From Desulfocapsaceae bacterium (GTDB lineage Bacteria > Desulfobacterota > Desulfobulbia > Desulfobulbales > Desulfocapsaceae): a DNA stretch of 64,000 bases. Position 1 is the first letter of the stretch. Every line of letters begins with the position of its first letter. The notes under the pieces were generated by a model, which had not been told where the DNA came from, did not search any database, and was given only the letters and a program-made list of their open reading frames with translations. Location: positions 27,791 through 91,790 of the forward strand of contig JAUSAB010000054.1 in the NCBI GenBank assembly GCA_030653035.1, written 5' to 3'. Positions 1 through 8,842 of this stretch are shown one piece after another. A program made the translations under genes and the position numbers.

Positions 1-187
<187 letters not shown>

Positions 188-253
188 TTACCCGTTATTC
201 GCCAGTTATTCGCCTCTTGTCACTACTTCCGAGGACGACTAATAGTACATCTC

Positions 254-1918
254 TTAGACTGTCAACTTCCCTACAGACGAAGCAACCTGTGCAGCCGCCT
301 CTTTATACAGTTGCAGATACTGTTTCATTACCCTCTGCCAGGTGTATTTTTCACCAATCAGCTTGACGGCCTGCCGCTGTATCTCCCTGATCCTGTCAGG
401 ATGTTCTTGATACAGGGCCATGGCCCTCTGCATCGCCTCACTCAATGCCGCCGGGGTATGCCGGATGTAGGAAAAACCAGTTTCCCCATCCAAGACCTTA
501 ACCAGACCACCCACATGATGGACGATGGGCAGATTGCCAAAAAGCTGGGCGATAAAATCAGTCAGGCCGCAGGGCTCATAACGGGAAGGAATCAGAAAAA
601 AATCGCCGGCGGCGTAGATTCGGTTAGCCAGGGCCGGATTAAAGCCCTTCAGGATACAGACCCGGCCACGATTGTCATCCTTTTCCGCCAGGACGGCCAG
701 GTCCCGTTCTTCGTCATAGCCACCACTGCCCAACAGCAGAAACTGAAACGCGGGATTGTTTTTTTTATCTTTTAAAAGTCTCCGCAACGCGGCCAGCAGG
801 ATGCCAACCCCCTTCTGTTCATTGAGACGACCAATAAAGGTAAAAAGGGGCAGATCAGGGGTAAAATCAAGGGAACCGATGGGTACAATCCCTTCAACCA
901 TTCCATTGCCGGCAAGCTCCCGCAATAGGATCTCCTTACAGGCCCGCTTTCCCGGCAGAGCACCGTCTGCCAGGGGATTAAAGGGGGCATCAATCCCGCT
1001 CTTCCCTGCATCGGCCGGATCAAATTCCGCCGGGTCAATGCCATTAGTCACTCCGGCCAGTTTCACCCCCAGATCCTGCAAGGTATGACCAAGCCAGTCA
1101 GTCAACCGGTCATCGTCTGTCTCCTGTAACTCACGGGCATACTGTTCACTGACCGTATTCATCACCGCATACCGGGCCGCCGCCAGAAAGGGATCAAAGC
1201 AATCGGCCAGCCGGTTCTGCATAATGACCTTCCACGGCAGGTCGGTACTGGCATGGGCAAAAGCAATATCCGCCACCTCCTGATGATAGCCTCGGCCCGC
1301 ATTATGGATGGTCACCACCGTGCCCGTCCCGCGAAAAAAATGCCGCAGCCCGCTATTTTCACGGATCATGGCCGGCAACACCGCGGTATGACCATCATGA
1401 CAGTGGATGATATCAGGACAAGCACCCAGAAGCAGCATGAGATCCAGCGCCCCCTTCTGGAGCAGGATATTCATGGCAAAATAATCGATATGCCCCTGCC
1501 CTGCCTGATAATCTGGATTTATAGCCTCGTCCGCCGCGGTATAGGTATAAACTGCTGTCTTCTCGGCAAAACGGTCGGCCTCAAGGAGATACAGGGTCAC
1601 CCGGTCTATCCTCGCCATCCAGACCCGCACCTTTTCACGGCGCTCTGCATGGACATAATCAAGATCCACCTCATACTCCAGTTCACGTCCAGGGAAAAGA
1701 GGATCAGCAAGAGGGAGAAACCCCAGAGAGGATGGATCCATAAATCCATAGCACGGCATGACCACACTCACCTGCCGCCCTGGCCAACCGGCAAGGGCTT
1801 TGGCTAATTGCTGGGCCACATCTTTCACCCCGCCAGCCCCGGCCAGATGGCCATATTCACGAGTCAGCATCCAGATGGTGCAAATGGTGTCCCGGCCAAC
1901 TTCACGTTTTTTACCCAT
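254..1918 (-). CDS. glgA: Glycogen/starch synthase family glycosyltransferase (GT5)
   Basis: The 554-residue protein is longer than the usual 470-490 of bacterial GlgA. GT5 enzymes move glucose from ADP- or UDP-glucose onto the non-reducing end of an alpha-1,4-glucan in the cytoplasm. The C-terminal half has the family signatures FTFIGRLNEQKGVGIL and PSRYEPCGL, the latter holding the catalytic Glu region, followed by GGLVKVLDGETGF. The N-terminal loop that normally reads KTGGLADV reads GAGGVKDV (about residues 27-34), so the usual sugar-nucleotide-binding Lys is replaced by Gly and a Lys appears five residues later. The ATG at 1918 lies 6 bases after the aroC stop, which suggests co-transcription. 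Family assignment is firm; the donor sugar is unknown. Confidence 0.88.
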   Translation of the reverse strand: MGKKREVGRDTICTIWMLTREYGHLAGAGGVKDVAQQLAKALAGWPGRQVSVVMPCYGFMDPSSLGFLPLADPLFPGRELEYEVDLDYVHAERREKVRVWMARIDRVTLYLLEADRFAEKTAVYTYTAADEAINPDYQAGQGHIDYFAMNILLQKGALDLMLLLGACPDIIHCHDGHTAVLPAMIRENSGLRHFFRGTGTVVTIHNAGRGYHQEVADIAFAHASTDLPWKVIMQNRLADCFDPFLAAARYAVMNTVSEQYARELQETDDDRLTDWLGHTLQDLGVKLAGVTNGIDPAEFDPADAGKSGIDAPFNPLADGALPGKRACKEILLRELAGNGMVEGIVPIGSLDFTPDLPLFTFIGRLNEQKGVGILLAALRRLLKDKKNNPAFQFLLLGSGGYDEERDLAVLAEKDDNRGRVCILKGFNPALANRIYAAGDFFLIPSRYEPCGLTDFIAQLFGNLPIVHHVGGLVKVLDGETGFSYIRHTPAALSEAMQRAMALYQEHPDRIREIQRQAVKLIGEKYTWQRVMKQYLQLYKEAAAQVASSVGKLTV

Positions 1919-1924
1919 TAAATT

Positions 1925-3004
1925 TCAACCCTCTCGACAATCCACAGCCATCTGCCGCAGCAGATGATCAGCCAGGGTGAGTCGAACCATGGCCTCACAG
2001 ACCGGAATGATCCTAGGGATAGCAGAGATATCATGACGGCCGCCAACCTTGATCGTCACTGGCTCATTGGCCAGATTGACGGTCTGCTGCTCTCTGGAAA
2101 TGGAGGGGATCGGTTTGACCGCCACCCTGATCACCAGAGGGGCACCATTGGAGATACCGGCCAGAATCCCCCCGGCATTATTGGAGAGGAAACCAGAGGG
2201 GTTAATGGGGTCATTGTTCTCCGAACCAAGCATCTCGGCTGCCGCAAACCCTGCACCAATCTCCACCCCCTTGACTGCACCAATGGACATGAGCCCATGG
2301 GCAAGCTCGGCCTCCAGCTTGTCAAACACCGGCTCACCCAAGCCTGCCGGACAAGAGGCCACGATCTCGACGATCCCGCCCAGAGTGTCCCCTTGGCTGC
2401 GCACCTCCTGCACCCGCTGTTCCATCTGTACGGCCGCCTCGGCGTCCGGACAGAAGTAGCTGTTGTTCTCAATCAGGGAAAGATCACGATGGCGCACATG
2501 GACTCCCCCCAAGGCAACGGTATAGGCGCACACCTCAATATTGTATTGCAGTAGAAGCTGTTTGGCAACTGCGCCTGCCGCCACCCTGGCCGCCGTCTCC
2601 CGGGCCGAGGCCCGACCACCACCGCGATGATCACGAATGCCATATTTGGCAAGATAAGTCACATCACCATGCCCTGGCCGGAAGATATCCCGCAGACCGT
2701 CATAGGATTTTGAATGGGCGTCTTTATTCTGAATGGCCAGACAGATCGGAGTGCCGGTACTGCGCGGCAGGTCCGCGCCGGCAGGAGTAAAAATCCCGGA
2801 GAGAATCTCCACCTGATCCGGCTCCTTGCGTGGGCTGGAAGACCCGCCCTGGCCTGGCCGCCTGCGATCCATCTCCTTTTGCAACTCCTTGGGATCAAGG
2901 ATTATCCCCGGCGGACAACCATCTATCACCGCCCCGACGGCTGTGCCATGCGACTCTCCCCAGGTGGTCACCCGAAACAATTTACCAAAGGTATTTCCTG
3001 CCAT
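1925..3004 (-). CDS. aroC: Chorismate synthase
   Basis: The 359-residue enzyme has the normal family length. It converts 5-enolpyruvylshikimate 3-phosphate to chorismate using reduced FMN, the last step of the common aromatic pathway. Family signatures are visible: the N-terminal FRVTTWGESHGTAVGAVIDGCPPG, the RRPGQGGSSSPRKEPDQVEILSG segment, and the HRGGGRASARETAARVAAGA stretch that lines the FMN/substrate site. The ATG at 3004 lies 12 bases after the aroK stop and the stop is 6 bases before glgA, so these genes form a tight operon. Two consecutive shikimate-pathway enzymes support the call. Confidence 0.97.
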   Translation of the reverse strand: MAGNTFGKLFRVTTWGESHGTAVGAVIDGCPPGIILDPKELQKEMDRRRPGQGGSSSPRKEPDQVEILSGIFTPAGADLPRSTGTPICLAIQNKDAHSKSYDGLRDIFRPGHGDVTYLAKYGIRDHRGGGRASARETAARVAAGAVAKQLLLQYNIEVCAYTVALGGVHVRHRDLSLIENNSYFCPDAEAAVQMEQRVQEVRSQGDTLGGIVEIVASCPAGLGEPVFDKLEAELAHGLMSIGAVKGVEIGAGFAAAEMLGSENNDPINPSGFLSNNAGGILAGISNGAPLVIRVAVKPIPSISREQQTVNLANEPVTIKVGGRHDISAIPRIIPVCEAMVRLTLADHLLRQMAVDCREG

Positions 3005-3016
3005 TTTTCCCTCTCA

Positions 3017-3538
3017 TCAAATACTGACTGCTGTAATAATAACGTCCAGGATCTCCGGCACGCTCAGCTTACCGGTATCGACAATGATATCGGCTGTTTC
3101 ACGGTACCAAGGCTCCCTGATCGCAAGAATCTCCCGCACCTCCGCACAGACCCCTTTTCCTGTCAGCGAAGGACGCAAAACATCACTTGCACTGTCCGCC
3201 TGTATCCGCTGACACAGGACATCCGGATCCGCAGTCAACCAGACCACATGGCCTTGCTCCTTTAATAACGGCCACAGATGCCGATGGAGGATAGCACCGC
3301 CGCCGGTAGCAATCACGCATCGACTCTGCTCGCTAAACCCCTGCAAGACCTCTTGCTCACAACGACGAAACCCGTCCCAGCCCTCAGCCTTGACGATATC
3401 ATTTACCGTCGCGCCTTTTCTTTCACAAATCACAATGTCCGTATCCAGAAAGGAAAAACCGAGACGATCTGCCAGTTGCCTGCCAACCGTTGTTTTTCCC
3501 ACGGCCCGAAAACCGATAAGAAAAATTATCTCTTTCAT
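3017..3538 (-). CDS. aroK: Shikimate kinase
   Basis: The 173-residue P-loop kinase phosphorylates shikimate at the 3-OH with ATP. The Walker A motif is GFRAVGKTT (residues 8-16), closer to the AroL form than to the GxxGxGKS of many AroK proteins. FLDTDIVI supplies the Mg/shikimate-binding Asp pair, GGGAIL is the shikimate-binding glycine motif, and LRPSL with a following basic residue fits the adenine-binding/lid region. It is the first gene of the minus-strand run, preceded by a plausible promoter. aroK and aroL cannot be told apart by sequence reading alone. Confidence 0.94.
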   Translation of the reverse strand: MKEIIFLIGFRAVGKTTVGRQLADRLGFSFLDTDIVICERKGATVNDIVKAEGWDGFRRCEQEVLQGFSEQSRCVIATGGGAILHRHLWPLLKEQGHVVWLTADPDVLCQRIQADSASDVLRPSLTGKGVCAEVREILAIREPWYRETADIIVDTGKLSVPEILDVIITAVSI

Positions 3539-3565
3539 ATTGTTTTTTTCCCTTTAATTTACAGT

Positions 3566-3595
3566 ATAGTATGCGGTAACATAAAGTTGTGTCAA
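3566..3595 (-). promoter_or_regulatory. Candidate sigma-70 promoter for aroK-aroC-glgA
   Basis: On the minus strand a perfect -35 box TTGACA (3590-3595) is followed after 18 bases by TACTAT (3566-3571), with an overlapping TATACT nearby. Transcription would start about 20 bases upstream of the aroK ATG. Spacing and -35 are good and the -10 is moderate. No operator is evident. Confidence 0.5.
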
Positions 3596-3696
3596 GTTAA
3601 GATACAAGGGAGAGGACATGAAACTTTCTCTCAATTCACCATTCCTTTGGATCACTGTTCAAAAATAACATTGCCCGTAAAATGACACGGGCGACA

Positions 3697-3719
3697 TAAG
3701 GTTTCGTAACGAAACCTTA
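3697..3719. repeat. Short palindrome, copy A of a dispersed intergenic element
   Basis: TAAGGTTTCG, then TAA, then CGAAACCTTA, a perfect 10-base inverted repeat 24 bases upstream of cbpA. Its core (TTTCGTAAC) resembles the elements at 7611-7632, 32675-32695 and 40700-40720. It could act as a hairpin in the cbpA leader or simply be a dispersed repeat. It does not match the CIRCE heat-shock operator. Confidence 0.5.
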
Positions 3720-3742
3720 CACACCAGGCAAGGATCGGCACA

Positions 3743-4705
3743 ATGAAATTCAAGGATTATTACCAGACCCTGGATCTGAAAAAAGATGCCTCTCAGGATG
3801 AGATCAAACGGGCATACCGCAAGCTGGCGAGAAAACTCCATCCCGACGTCAATAAAAGCCATGATGCGGAAGAAAAATTCAAGGAACTGGGCGAGGCCTA
3901 CGAAGTCCTCCAGGATCCGGAAAAAAGGGCGGCCTATGATAAATTCGGCAGCAACTGGCAGGCTGGTCAGGATTTTGAGCCTCCACCCAACTGGGATGCC
4001 GGTTTTGAATTCAGCGGTGGCGGCTTTACCCAGGCTGACGCCTCACAGTTCAGTGACTTTTTCGAATCACTCTTTGGCAAAAACAGCGGAGCCTCCCATG
4101 CCAGACCTGGTTATCACCCCCATGCAGCCTTTCACGCCAGAGGCCAGGATGTCCATGCCAAGATCGTGATCACCCTGGAAGACAGTTATCTGGGCACCCA
4201 GAAAACCATCACCCTCAGCCGACCTGTTATCGACCAAAATGGCCATGTAGGCACATCCCCGCACACCATCACACTCTCCATCCCCAAAGGAATCATCGAA
4301 GGACAGCAGATCAGACTTGAAGGCCAGGGTGGTCATGGCACCGGTCAGGCAGGCAACGGTGATCTCTTCCTGGAAATCGCCTTTGCGCCGCACCGGATCT
4401 TCACTATGGAGAAACGTGACATCCACCTCTCCCTGCCCGTCACCCCCTGGGAGGCAGCGCTGGGTGCAACCGTGTCGGTACCAACTCTGGGCGGAACCGT
4501 GGAGTTGAAAATTCCACATGGTTCCCAGACCGGGAAAAAGCTCCGCCTGAAAGGACGGGGACTCTCTTCCTCCACCCAAAGCGGTCATCAATATGTCACT
4601 CTGGCCATCATCACCCCGGAACCAGTGACTGATGCCCAGAAAAAAATCTACGAACAGATGGCCCAGCTCATGCCGACAAATCCACGTAACGGCTTAGGAG
4701 TATAA
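3743..4705 (+). CDS. cbpA: DnaJ-class co-chaperone of CbpA type
   Basis: The 320-residue protein has an N-terminal J domain (residues 4-69) with the HPD motif at 33-35, which stimulates DnaK ATPase activity. A Gly/Phe-containing linker follows, then the two beta-barrel DnaJ C-terminal substrate-binding domains (about 130-310). There is no CxxCxGxG zinc finger, so it is a CbpA/class II type rather than DnaJ itself. The AAGGA ribosome binding site is 9 bases upstream of the ATG. The next gene, 2 bases downstream, is a CbpM-like modulator, which strongly supports the CbpA identity. It acts in the cytoplasm with DnaK in protein folding and stress response. Confidence 0.93.
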   Translation: MKFKDYYQTLDLKKDASQDEIKRAYRKLARKLHPDVNKSHDAEEKFKELGEAYEVLQDPEKRAAYDKFGSNWQAGQDFEPPPNWDAGFEFSGGGFTQADASQFSDFFESLFGKNSGASHARPGYHPHAAFHARGQDVHAKIVITLEDSYLGTQKTITLSRPVIDQNGHVGTSPHTITLSIPKGIIEGQQIRLEGQGGHGTGQAGNGDLFLEIAFAPHRIFTMEKRDIHLSLPVTPWEAALGATVSVPTLGGTVELKIPHGSQTGKKLRLKGRGLSSSTQSGHQYVTLAIITPEPVTDAQKKIYEQMAQLMPTNPRNGLGV

Positions 4706-4707
4706 CC

Positions 4708-5028
4708 ATGACCAACACCATACTGCCATGTACCGTACTTGACGAAACAACCACTTACACCCTGTACCAGTGCTGTACCCTGTGCCGGGTCAACGCCCAG
4801 ATGATCCATGAAATGATCGACGAAGGAGTCATCACCCCCATAGGCGACAACCCACGCAACTGGTGTTTTGAGGCCACCCAGATCAAACGGATCCAGATCA
4901 CCCTGCGCCTGCAACAAGATCTGAGGGTCAATCTCCCCGGCGCCGCCCTTGCTCTCGATCTTCTGGAAGAGCTGGCAGCATTACAGGGCCTCATCCCCAA
5001 CAAATACCCCTCAAGAGAAAAAGACTAA
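4708..5028 (+). CDS. cbpM: Chaperone modulator CbpM-like protein (MerR-fold)
   Basis: The 106-residue protein resembles the MerR-like chaperone modulator family. It has a short helix-turn-helix-like region (YTLYQCCTLCRVNAQMIHEM), then EGVITPIGDNPRNWCFEATQIKRIQ and a C-terminal helical part (LRLQQDLRVNLPGAALALDLLEEL). CbpM binds the J domain of CbpA and blocks its interaction with DnaK. AGGAG at 4697-4701 precedes the ATG and the gene begins 2 bases after the cbpA stop, so the two are translated from one message. No Cys-based metal site of a true MerR sensor is evident. Confidence 0.85.
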   Translation: MTNTILPCTVLDETTTYTLYQCCTLCRVNAQMIHEMIDEGVITPIGDNPRNWCFEATQIKRIQITLRLQQDLRVNLPGAALALDLLEELAALQGLIPNKYPSREKD

Positions 5029-5032
5029 TACC

Positions 5033-5446
5033 ATGCAATGGAAAGATGAATTCAAGATTGGTATCCCCGTAATCGATGCCCAACACAAACAACTCTTCCT
5101 CTGCGAAAGCGATCTCAGCGAGGCCCTCGCCAAAGGGCTGAGACCTTCGGCTATTGATAACCTACTAACACAACTTGGATTTTACGTTACCAGGCATTTT
5201 GCCATGGAAGAACAATACATGAAGACCTCATCCTATCCAGGCCTTCATGAACAACTTGAGGCTCATCATTATTTTACAAATCGTTTTGCTGAAATCCAAA
5301 AAGAGTTCACGCAAAATGGCCTGAATCCAAACGTTGTTCATGCCATCCAGGATGAACTGCGCCTGTGGATAAAGACCCATGTCCTTGGGCTGGACCTGAC
5401 CTTTGGTGCCTACTACAAAGAACACGAGAAAAAGGCAAACCCCTGA
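5033..5446 (+). CDS. Bacteriohemerythrin-like protein with one altered iron ligand
   Basis: The 137-residue protein starts at the ATG at 5033, 4 bases after the cbpM stop. Hemerythrins are four-helix bundles with a di-iron site that binds O2. Most ligand motifs are present: DAQHKQLF (helix 1 His), HFAMEEQYM (HxxxE) and WIKTHVLGLD (HxxxxD). In helix 3 the usual YPxxxxHxxxH reads YPGLHEQLEAHH: the first ligand His is replaced by Gln and a His sits two residues earlier. Whether the site still holds two irons is open. It is probably a cytoplasmic O2 sensor, store or scavenger, co-transcribed with the cbpA-cbpM pair. Confidence 0.85.
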   Translation: MQWKDEFKIGIPVIDAQHKQLFLCESDLSEALAKGLRPSAIDNLLTQLGFYVTRHFAMEEQYMKTSSYPGLHEQLEAHHYFTNRFAEIQKEFTQNGLNPNVVHAIQDELRLWIKTHVLGLDLTFGAYYKEHEKKANP

Positions 5447-5495
5447 ATCTTTTTCACTTGCTCCTTGCCTCTTTCAAATTAGAAAACGGATCAGG

Positions 5496-7502
5496 CTATT
5501 TTTTGAGATAAATCATATTGCGGCCAACCACCACTGTTCCTAAGAGTGCAAGCATTACTATACACAGGCCTGTTATCCCCACATTGACAGCCACATAACT
5601 AGATAGAACAATGGGAAGAAGAATAACACGAACGATCAGGCGCAGGGCGGGTTGTGCCGCAATAAATTCGGCCACCTGCGGCGAATAATGATAATAGAGA
5701 CGCACAAACACTCTGCCTGGCTCATGACTCAGCAGATATCTATCCCTGAAAAGACGTAAAATCTGCACATGGGGATCAAGAAAAGAACCGTATGCAGCCG
5801 TTGCGATAAAACAGGCATCTTTGGTCTCAAACTCAAGCTGAGTACCATAATAAATAATATTACTAGAAGTAATTCCATAGGCCCTGACATAATAGTGTGT
5901 TCCTGGAGTCAACTTACTGAGTATACTGGAGTAACGTCCTTCCCCCGTTCCATCACTTGTAGCCCCTTCCGTCGCAGATTCATTTATTGTTGCTGTAGAT
6001 GTGCTATCCGTAGAACTAGTTGCTTTTGCTACTGAAGTTGTTGTAACTGTCTTTACTACTGGATATGGAGCAATGGAATAGACAACCCCCCTGCCTGCAA
6101 ACGTCAACCCGGCCTCCCCGCCAGTAACACAGCCCACTCTGGTGATTTCTGTAATAGCTGCTGTGAGAATAAAGGGAGATCCTGGATCTGTACTCCCAGC
6201 TTTACTCTCAACCACTTCTTTCCCCGTATAGCGAGCCAGAACAAAACTGCTGGCGCCACTCTCTTCATTGAACCCCACACTAATGATTTTATCATCACCC
6301 TGGGGGACCAATGCATACGCAACGCCATCAAACTGACTTATTCCGGTAGTCACAACAGAGAGCTGTGACTGAGAGGTTTGGGTCAACGGGGATTGAAGAA
6401 GGATCAGATCACGCAGACCATTCACTGTTGTATAACCGGTAACAAAAAGAGTGGTCGAATTGGCAAACACCCCGTAACCAACATCATTCTCGCCATTACC
6501 ATCATAGCTGAGCACACCGGATCCCCCGCCAAAATCGCGAGTGAGCTGGCCCTCTCTGGTAAATCGAAACAAGGCAAGATCCTGATTTTTTTCCAGGCCA
6601 ATAGAACCCGCAACCAGAATATTCCCATCGTCCTGCAGCCACAAACCCAGGCCCGCGCTCTCTCTTGTGTCCTCCAAGGTTTCGGCAACACCAGCAACAC
6701 CAAATCCGGCATCAGGCAGACCGTCAGGGAGCAGGCGTACCAAAAGCACCTTGCGTTGCCCATTTTCTTCACTGGAACCCGCCAGAACAATGCTGCTGTC
6801 TTGCTGAATTGCCATGGCAGCGATTTCAGTATCGCTTCCAACATCAACCAACACCACACCGGCTTCGCCAAAAGAATAATCCAAAGAACCATTGGGAAGA
6901 AACCGCACCAAGGCTCCAACTTTCCTGGTAGATTCCTCAACCGACTCTGCTTCCTCAACTGACCCTGCTACCATAATTGTGCCATCAGACTGAATGGCAA
7001 CCGCGGCGGCGACATCATTGCTGCTGCCAACAGGCAAAGTGACGATCCCGTTTACCCCGAAATCCGTATCCAACTCACCATTGTCGGTAAAGCGCAAGAG
7101 AGCGAAATCACGATCCTTACCATTAAAAGTATAACCGCATGTAACGATCTTGCCATCATCCTGAAGTGCAACACCAAGTGCTGCATCATCACCACTGCCG
7201 ACAATGGTCACAACTTGACCAGTAAAATGAAAAGAGGGATCAAGGCTACCATCCGGCATGTAACGCACTAAGGCAAAATCAAGATTTGAGTTATTGGACG
7301 AAGAGCCAGCAACCAAAATCTTACCATCCGGCTGAACGACAACGGCTTGCGCCTTGTCCACATAATGTCCCACTCGTGTTCTGACAAGTCCATTTTTGCC
7401 AAATGAAGCGTCGAGGGTCAAGGCGGACACAAGCGAGCAATAAAACAAAAAAGAAAAGAAAAAAAGACAAGGCACACAAACTTTAACAATTTTATTATCC
7501 AT
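5496..7502 (-). CDS. Secreted delta-60 repeat protein with CFI-box C-terminal anchor
   Basis: The start at 7502 is chosen because AGGAG lies 7 bases upstream; an earlier in-frame ATG at 7529 lacks this. The 668-residue protein opens with a signal peptide (residues 1-28: basic start, then a long hydrophobic run ending in SALT). It then has roughly seven delta-60 repeats of about 55-60 residues, each containing a variant of [12 protein letters not shown] and LARYLPDGSLDxxFG; these probably form a beta-propeller. A Ser/Thr-rich linker with a short FnIII-like part follows. The C terminus holds the [10 protein letters not shown] motif, a charged RLFRDRYLL segment and a transmembrane helix, as in CFI-box-CTERM surface proteins. 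The ligand is unknown. It is transcribed alone. Confidence 0.82.
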   Translation of the reverse strand: MDNKIVKVCVPCLFFFSFLFYCSLVSALTLDASFGKNGLVRTRVGHYVDKAQAVVVQPDGKILVAGSSSNNSNLDFALVRYMPDGSLDPSFHFTGQVVTIVGSGDDAALGVALQDDGKIVTCGYTFNGKDRDFALLRFTDNGELDTDFGVNGIVTLPVGSSNDVAAAVAIQSDGTIMVAGSVEEAESVEESTRKVGALVRFLPNGSLDYSFGEAGVVLVDVGSDTEIAAMAIQQDSSIVLAGSSEENGQRKVLLVRLLPDGLPDAGFGVAGVAETLEDTRESAGLGLWLQDDGNILVAGSIGLEKNQDLALFRFTREGQLTRDFGGGSGVLSYDGNGENDVGYGVFANSTTLFVTGYTTVNGLRDLILLQSPLTQTSQSQLSVVTTGISQFDGVAYALVPQGDDKIISVGFNEESGASSFVLARYTGKEVVESKAGSTDPGSPFILTAAITEITRVGCVTGGEAGLTFAGRGVVYSIAPYPVVKTVTTTSVAKATSSTDSTSTATINESATEGATSDGTGEGRYSSILSKLTPGTHYYVRAYGITSSNIIYYGTQLEFETKDACFIATAAYGSFLDPHVQILRLFRDRYLLSHEPGRVFVRLYYHYSPQVAEFIAAQPALRLIVRVILLPIVLSSYVAVNVGITGLCIVMLALLGTVVVGRNMIYLKK

Positions 7503-7839
7503 CACAATCTCCTCTAACGACACATACATTGTTCATATGAATAAACAGCACAACAGCTCACTTGTTACGAACAAAGAACATTGCCACCTGAATGGCCACA
7601 AAAGACAAAATATTTCATAACGCCTTCTCTAAAAACAATACCCTCTTGTTGCTTGAGAAGCAAATAAATGCATCAATGACCCCAACAATAAACATTGACA
7701 ACTCTCTCTATGGATGATTATTTTTAGCCATATTTAATAATAAATATTCATTCCGTTCTTGCAGGTTCACTCTTTACCACACCGTTATTTAAAAAACTAT
7801 TTTCTCCAATTCCAACCAAACCCTTAAGAGGTTCCCGTG
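7503..7839. other. Divergent intergenic region, AT-rich, no gene seen
   Basis: This 337-base stretch separates the delta-60 gene (minus) from the lipoprotein gene (plus). I see no coding frame. It holds the candidate promoter at 7695-7724 and, at 7611-7632, a sequence (TATTTCATAACGCC then TTCTCTAA) that resembles the dispersed element at 40700-40720. Confidence 0.6.
7695..7724 (+). promoter_or_regulatory. Candidate promoter for the glycine-zipper lipoprotein gene
   Basis: A perfect -35 TTGACA (7695-7700), an 18-base spacer, and a weak -10 TATTTT (7719-7724). The first ATG downstream is at 7840. The long leader is unexplained. Confidence 0.35.
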
Positions 7840-8286
7840 ATGAATAAAATGTTTCTCAGTGTCTTGCTCCTTTGCTCTCTCTTTGTATCTTCCTGTGCAA
7901 CCAAGGGCCAAACCGGCGCCGGCGCCGGCGCTATTGGCGGCGCACTTGCCGGACAGGCCATTGGTCACAGCACTGAAGCCACGCTCATTGGTGCAGCGGT
8001 CGGCACCATGCTTGGTTATATGGTAGGCAACGAAATGGACAAATATGACCGGGAGCAGCTCAACCATAGTTATGAACGAGGGGTCTCCGGACAATCCTCA
8101 ACCTGGCGCAATCCTGATTCCGGCAACACCTATGAAGTAAGACCCCAGCCAGCCTACTCTGATCCAGCAACACGCAAACCATGCAGACAGGCAGAGATCA
8201 TTGCCGTTATTGATGGCAAGACTGAAAGAACCTACACTACAGCATGCCGGGACGACAATGGGCACTGGCAGTTACAGAATCAATAA
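7840..8286 (+). CDS. Glycine-zipper outer-membrane lipoprotein
   Basis: The 148-residue protein begins with a lipoprotein signal peptide: a hydrophobic run ending in the lipobox LFVSSC, so the mature protein starts at the lipid-modified Cys (about residue 19). A glycine-zipper segment (GAGAGAIGGALAGQAIG and LIGAAVGTMLGYMVG) follows, as in 17-kDa antigen/OmpA-like 2TM proteins. The C-terminal soluble part ends with a pattern of Cys residues in CRQAEI and CRDDNGHW that is typical of this family. Its role is probably envelope integrity. The start is the ATG at 7840 rather than the GTG at 7837, because AAGAGG lies 9 bases upstream. A strong hairpin terminator follows. Confidence 0.85.
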   Translation: MNKMFLSVLLLCSLFVSSCATKGQTGAGAGAIGGALAGQAIGHSTEATLIGAAVGTMLGYMVGNEMDKYDREQLNHSYERGVSGQSSTWRNPDSGNTYEVRPQPAYSDPATRKPCRQAEIIAVIDGKTERTYTTACRDDNGHWQLQNQ

Positions 8287-8304
8287 TCGTCCTTGAGTTT
8301 GAGA

Positions 8305-8349
8305 AGCATAAAAAAAGCAGACACCAACCGTGTCTGCTTTTTTTATGCT
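8305..8349. terminator. Strong hairpin terminator, possibly bidirectional
   Basis: A perfect inverted repeat with 20-base arms (8305-8324 and 8330-8349) and a 5-base loop. The arms contain runs of seven A and seven T, so a GC stem followed by a U run exists on the plus strand and its mirror on the minus strand. It ends the lipoprotein transcript. Confidence 0.9.
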
Positions 8350-8495
8350 GAGAATTCCTGCCAGGTCACAGGAAAACAAAACCATCTATCCCGCATGACA
8401 GTGGAAAACAAATATGTTCTTGGTTCCGAATAATGCGTTACTTCCCCGGCAAACGGCTCTTTTAAAGAATCCCGGGACTGTCAAGCTTTTATTGT

Positions 8496-8530
8496 CCCCC
8501 GGCAAAGCCGAGGGTTTACCTTAGGGTAAA
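8496..8530. repeat. Two adjacent short hairpins between transcription units
   Basis: The first stem is CCCCCGGC / GCCGAGGG with loop AAA (8496-8514, one mismatch). The second is TTTACC / GGTAAA (8515-8530) with loop TTAG. They lie about 55 bases upstream of the next gene. They resemble REP-like palindromes; no further copy of this pair was noticed in the window. Confidence 0.4.
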
Positions 8531-8584
8531 TTACTCTTTTCTGTTCCAGCAGCTCATTGATATCACCAATCATATTACCCCATC

Positions 8585-8839
8585 ATGACCCTTGACTCCA
8601 ATCAGATCTGTTTTGGCCTGAACCAGCAACTGGATCAACAATCACTCTCCTGTTTTCTGCAACTTGCAGGCAGGCAGGAATTTGCTGATTTTTTAAGTCA
8701 ACGCCTCTCCGAACAGGAAATCCATTCATTTGTCAATTTCTTCACGGGTATCCTGACGCGCAATCTCAGCGAAGAAGAATACCATCGCCTGTTCCTCCAG
8801 GACGAGCATCACCCGCATCATTCAGAGGGAAAAGAATAA
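8585..8839 (+). CDS. Small protein of unknown function upstream of ubiD homologue
   Basis: The 84-residue acidic, Gln- and Leu-rich protein is predicted to be soluble and helical (FLQLAGRQEFADFLSQRLSEQEIHSFVNFF). The C-terminal end is His/Glu-rich (DEHHPHHSEGKE), which might bind metal. I recognise no family. Evidence that it is real: it ends 3 bases before the ubiD-family ATG and its final codons carry that gene's ribosome binding site (GAGGGAAAAG). Against: no clear ribosome binding site precedes its own ATG at 8585. Confidence 0.6.
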   Translation: MTLDSNQICFGLNQQLDQQSLSCFLQLAGRQEFADFLSQRLSEQEIHSFVNFFTGILTRNLSEEEYHRLFLQDEHHPHHSEGKE

Positions 8840-8842
8840 ATC

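Noticed and set aside
3541..3742. CIRCE or sigma-32 site upstream of cbpA
   Set aside because: The palindrome at 3697-3719 does not match CIRCE, and no CTTGAA ... CCCCAT pair with proper spacing is seen.
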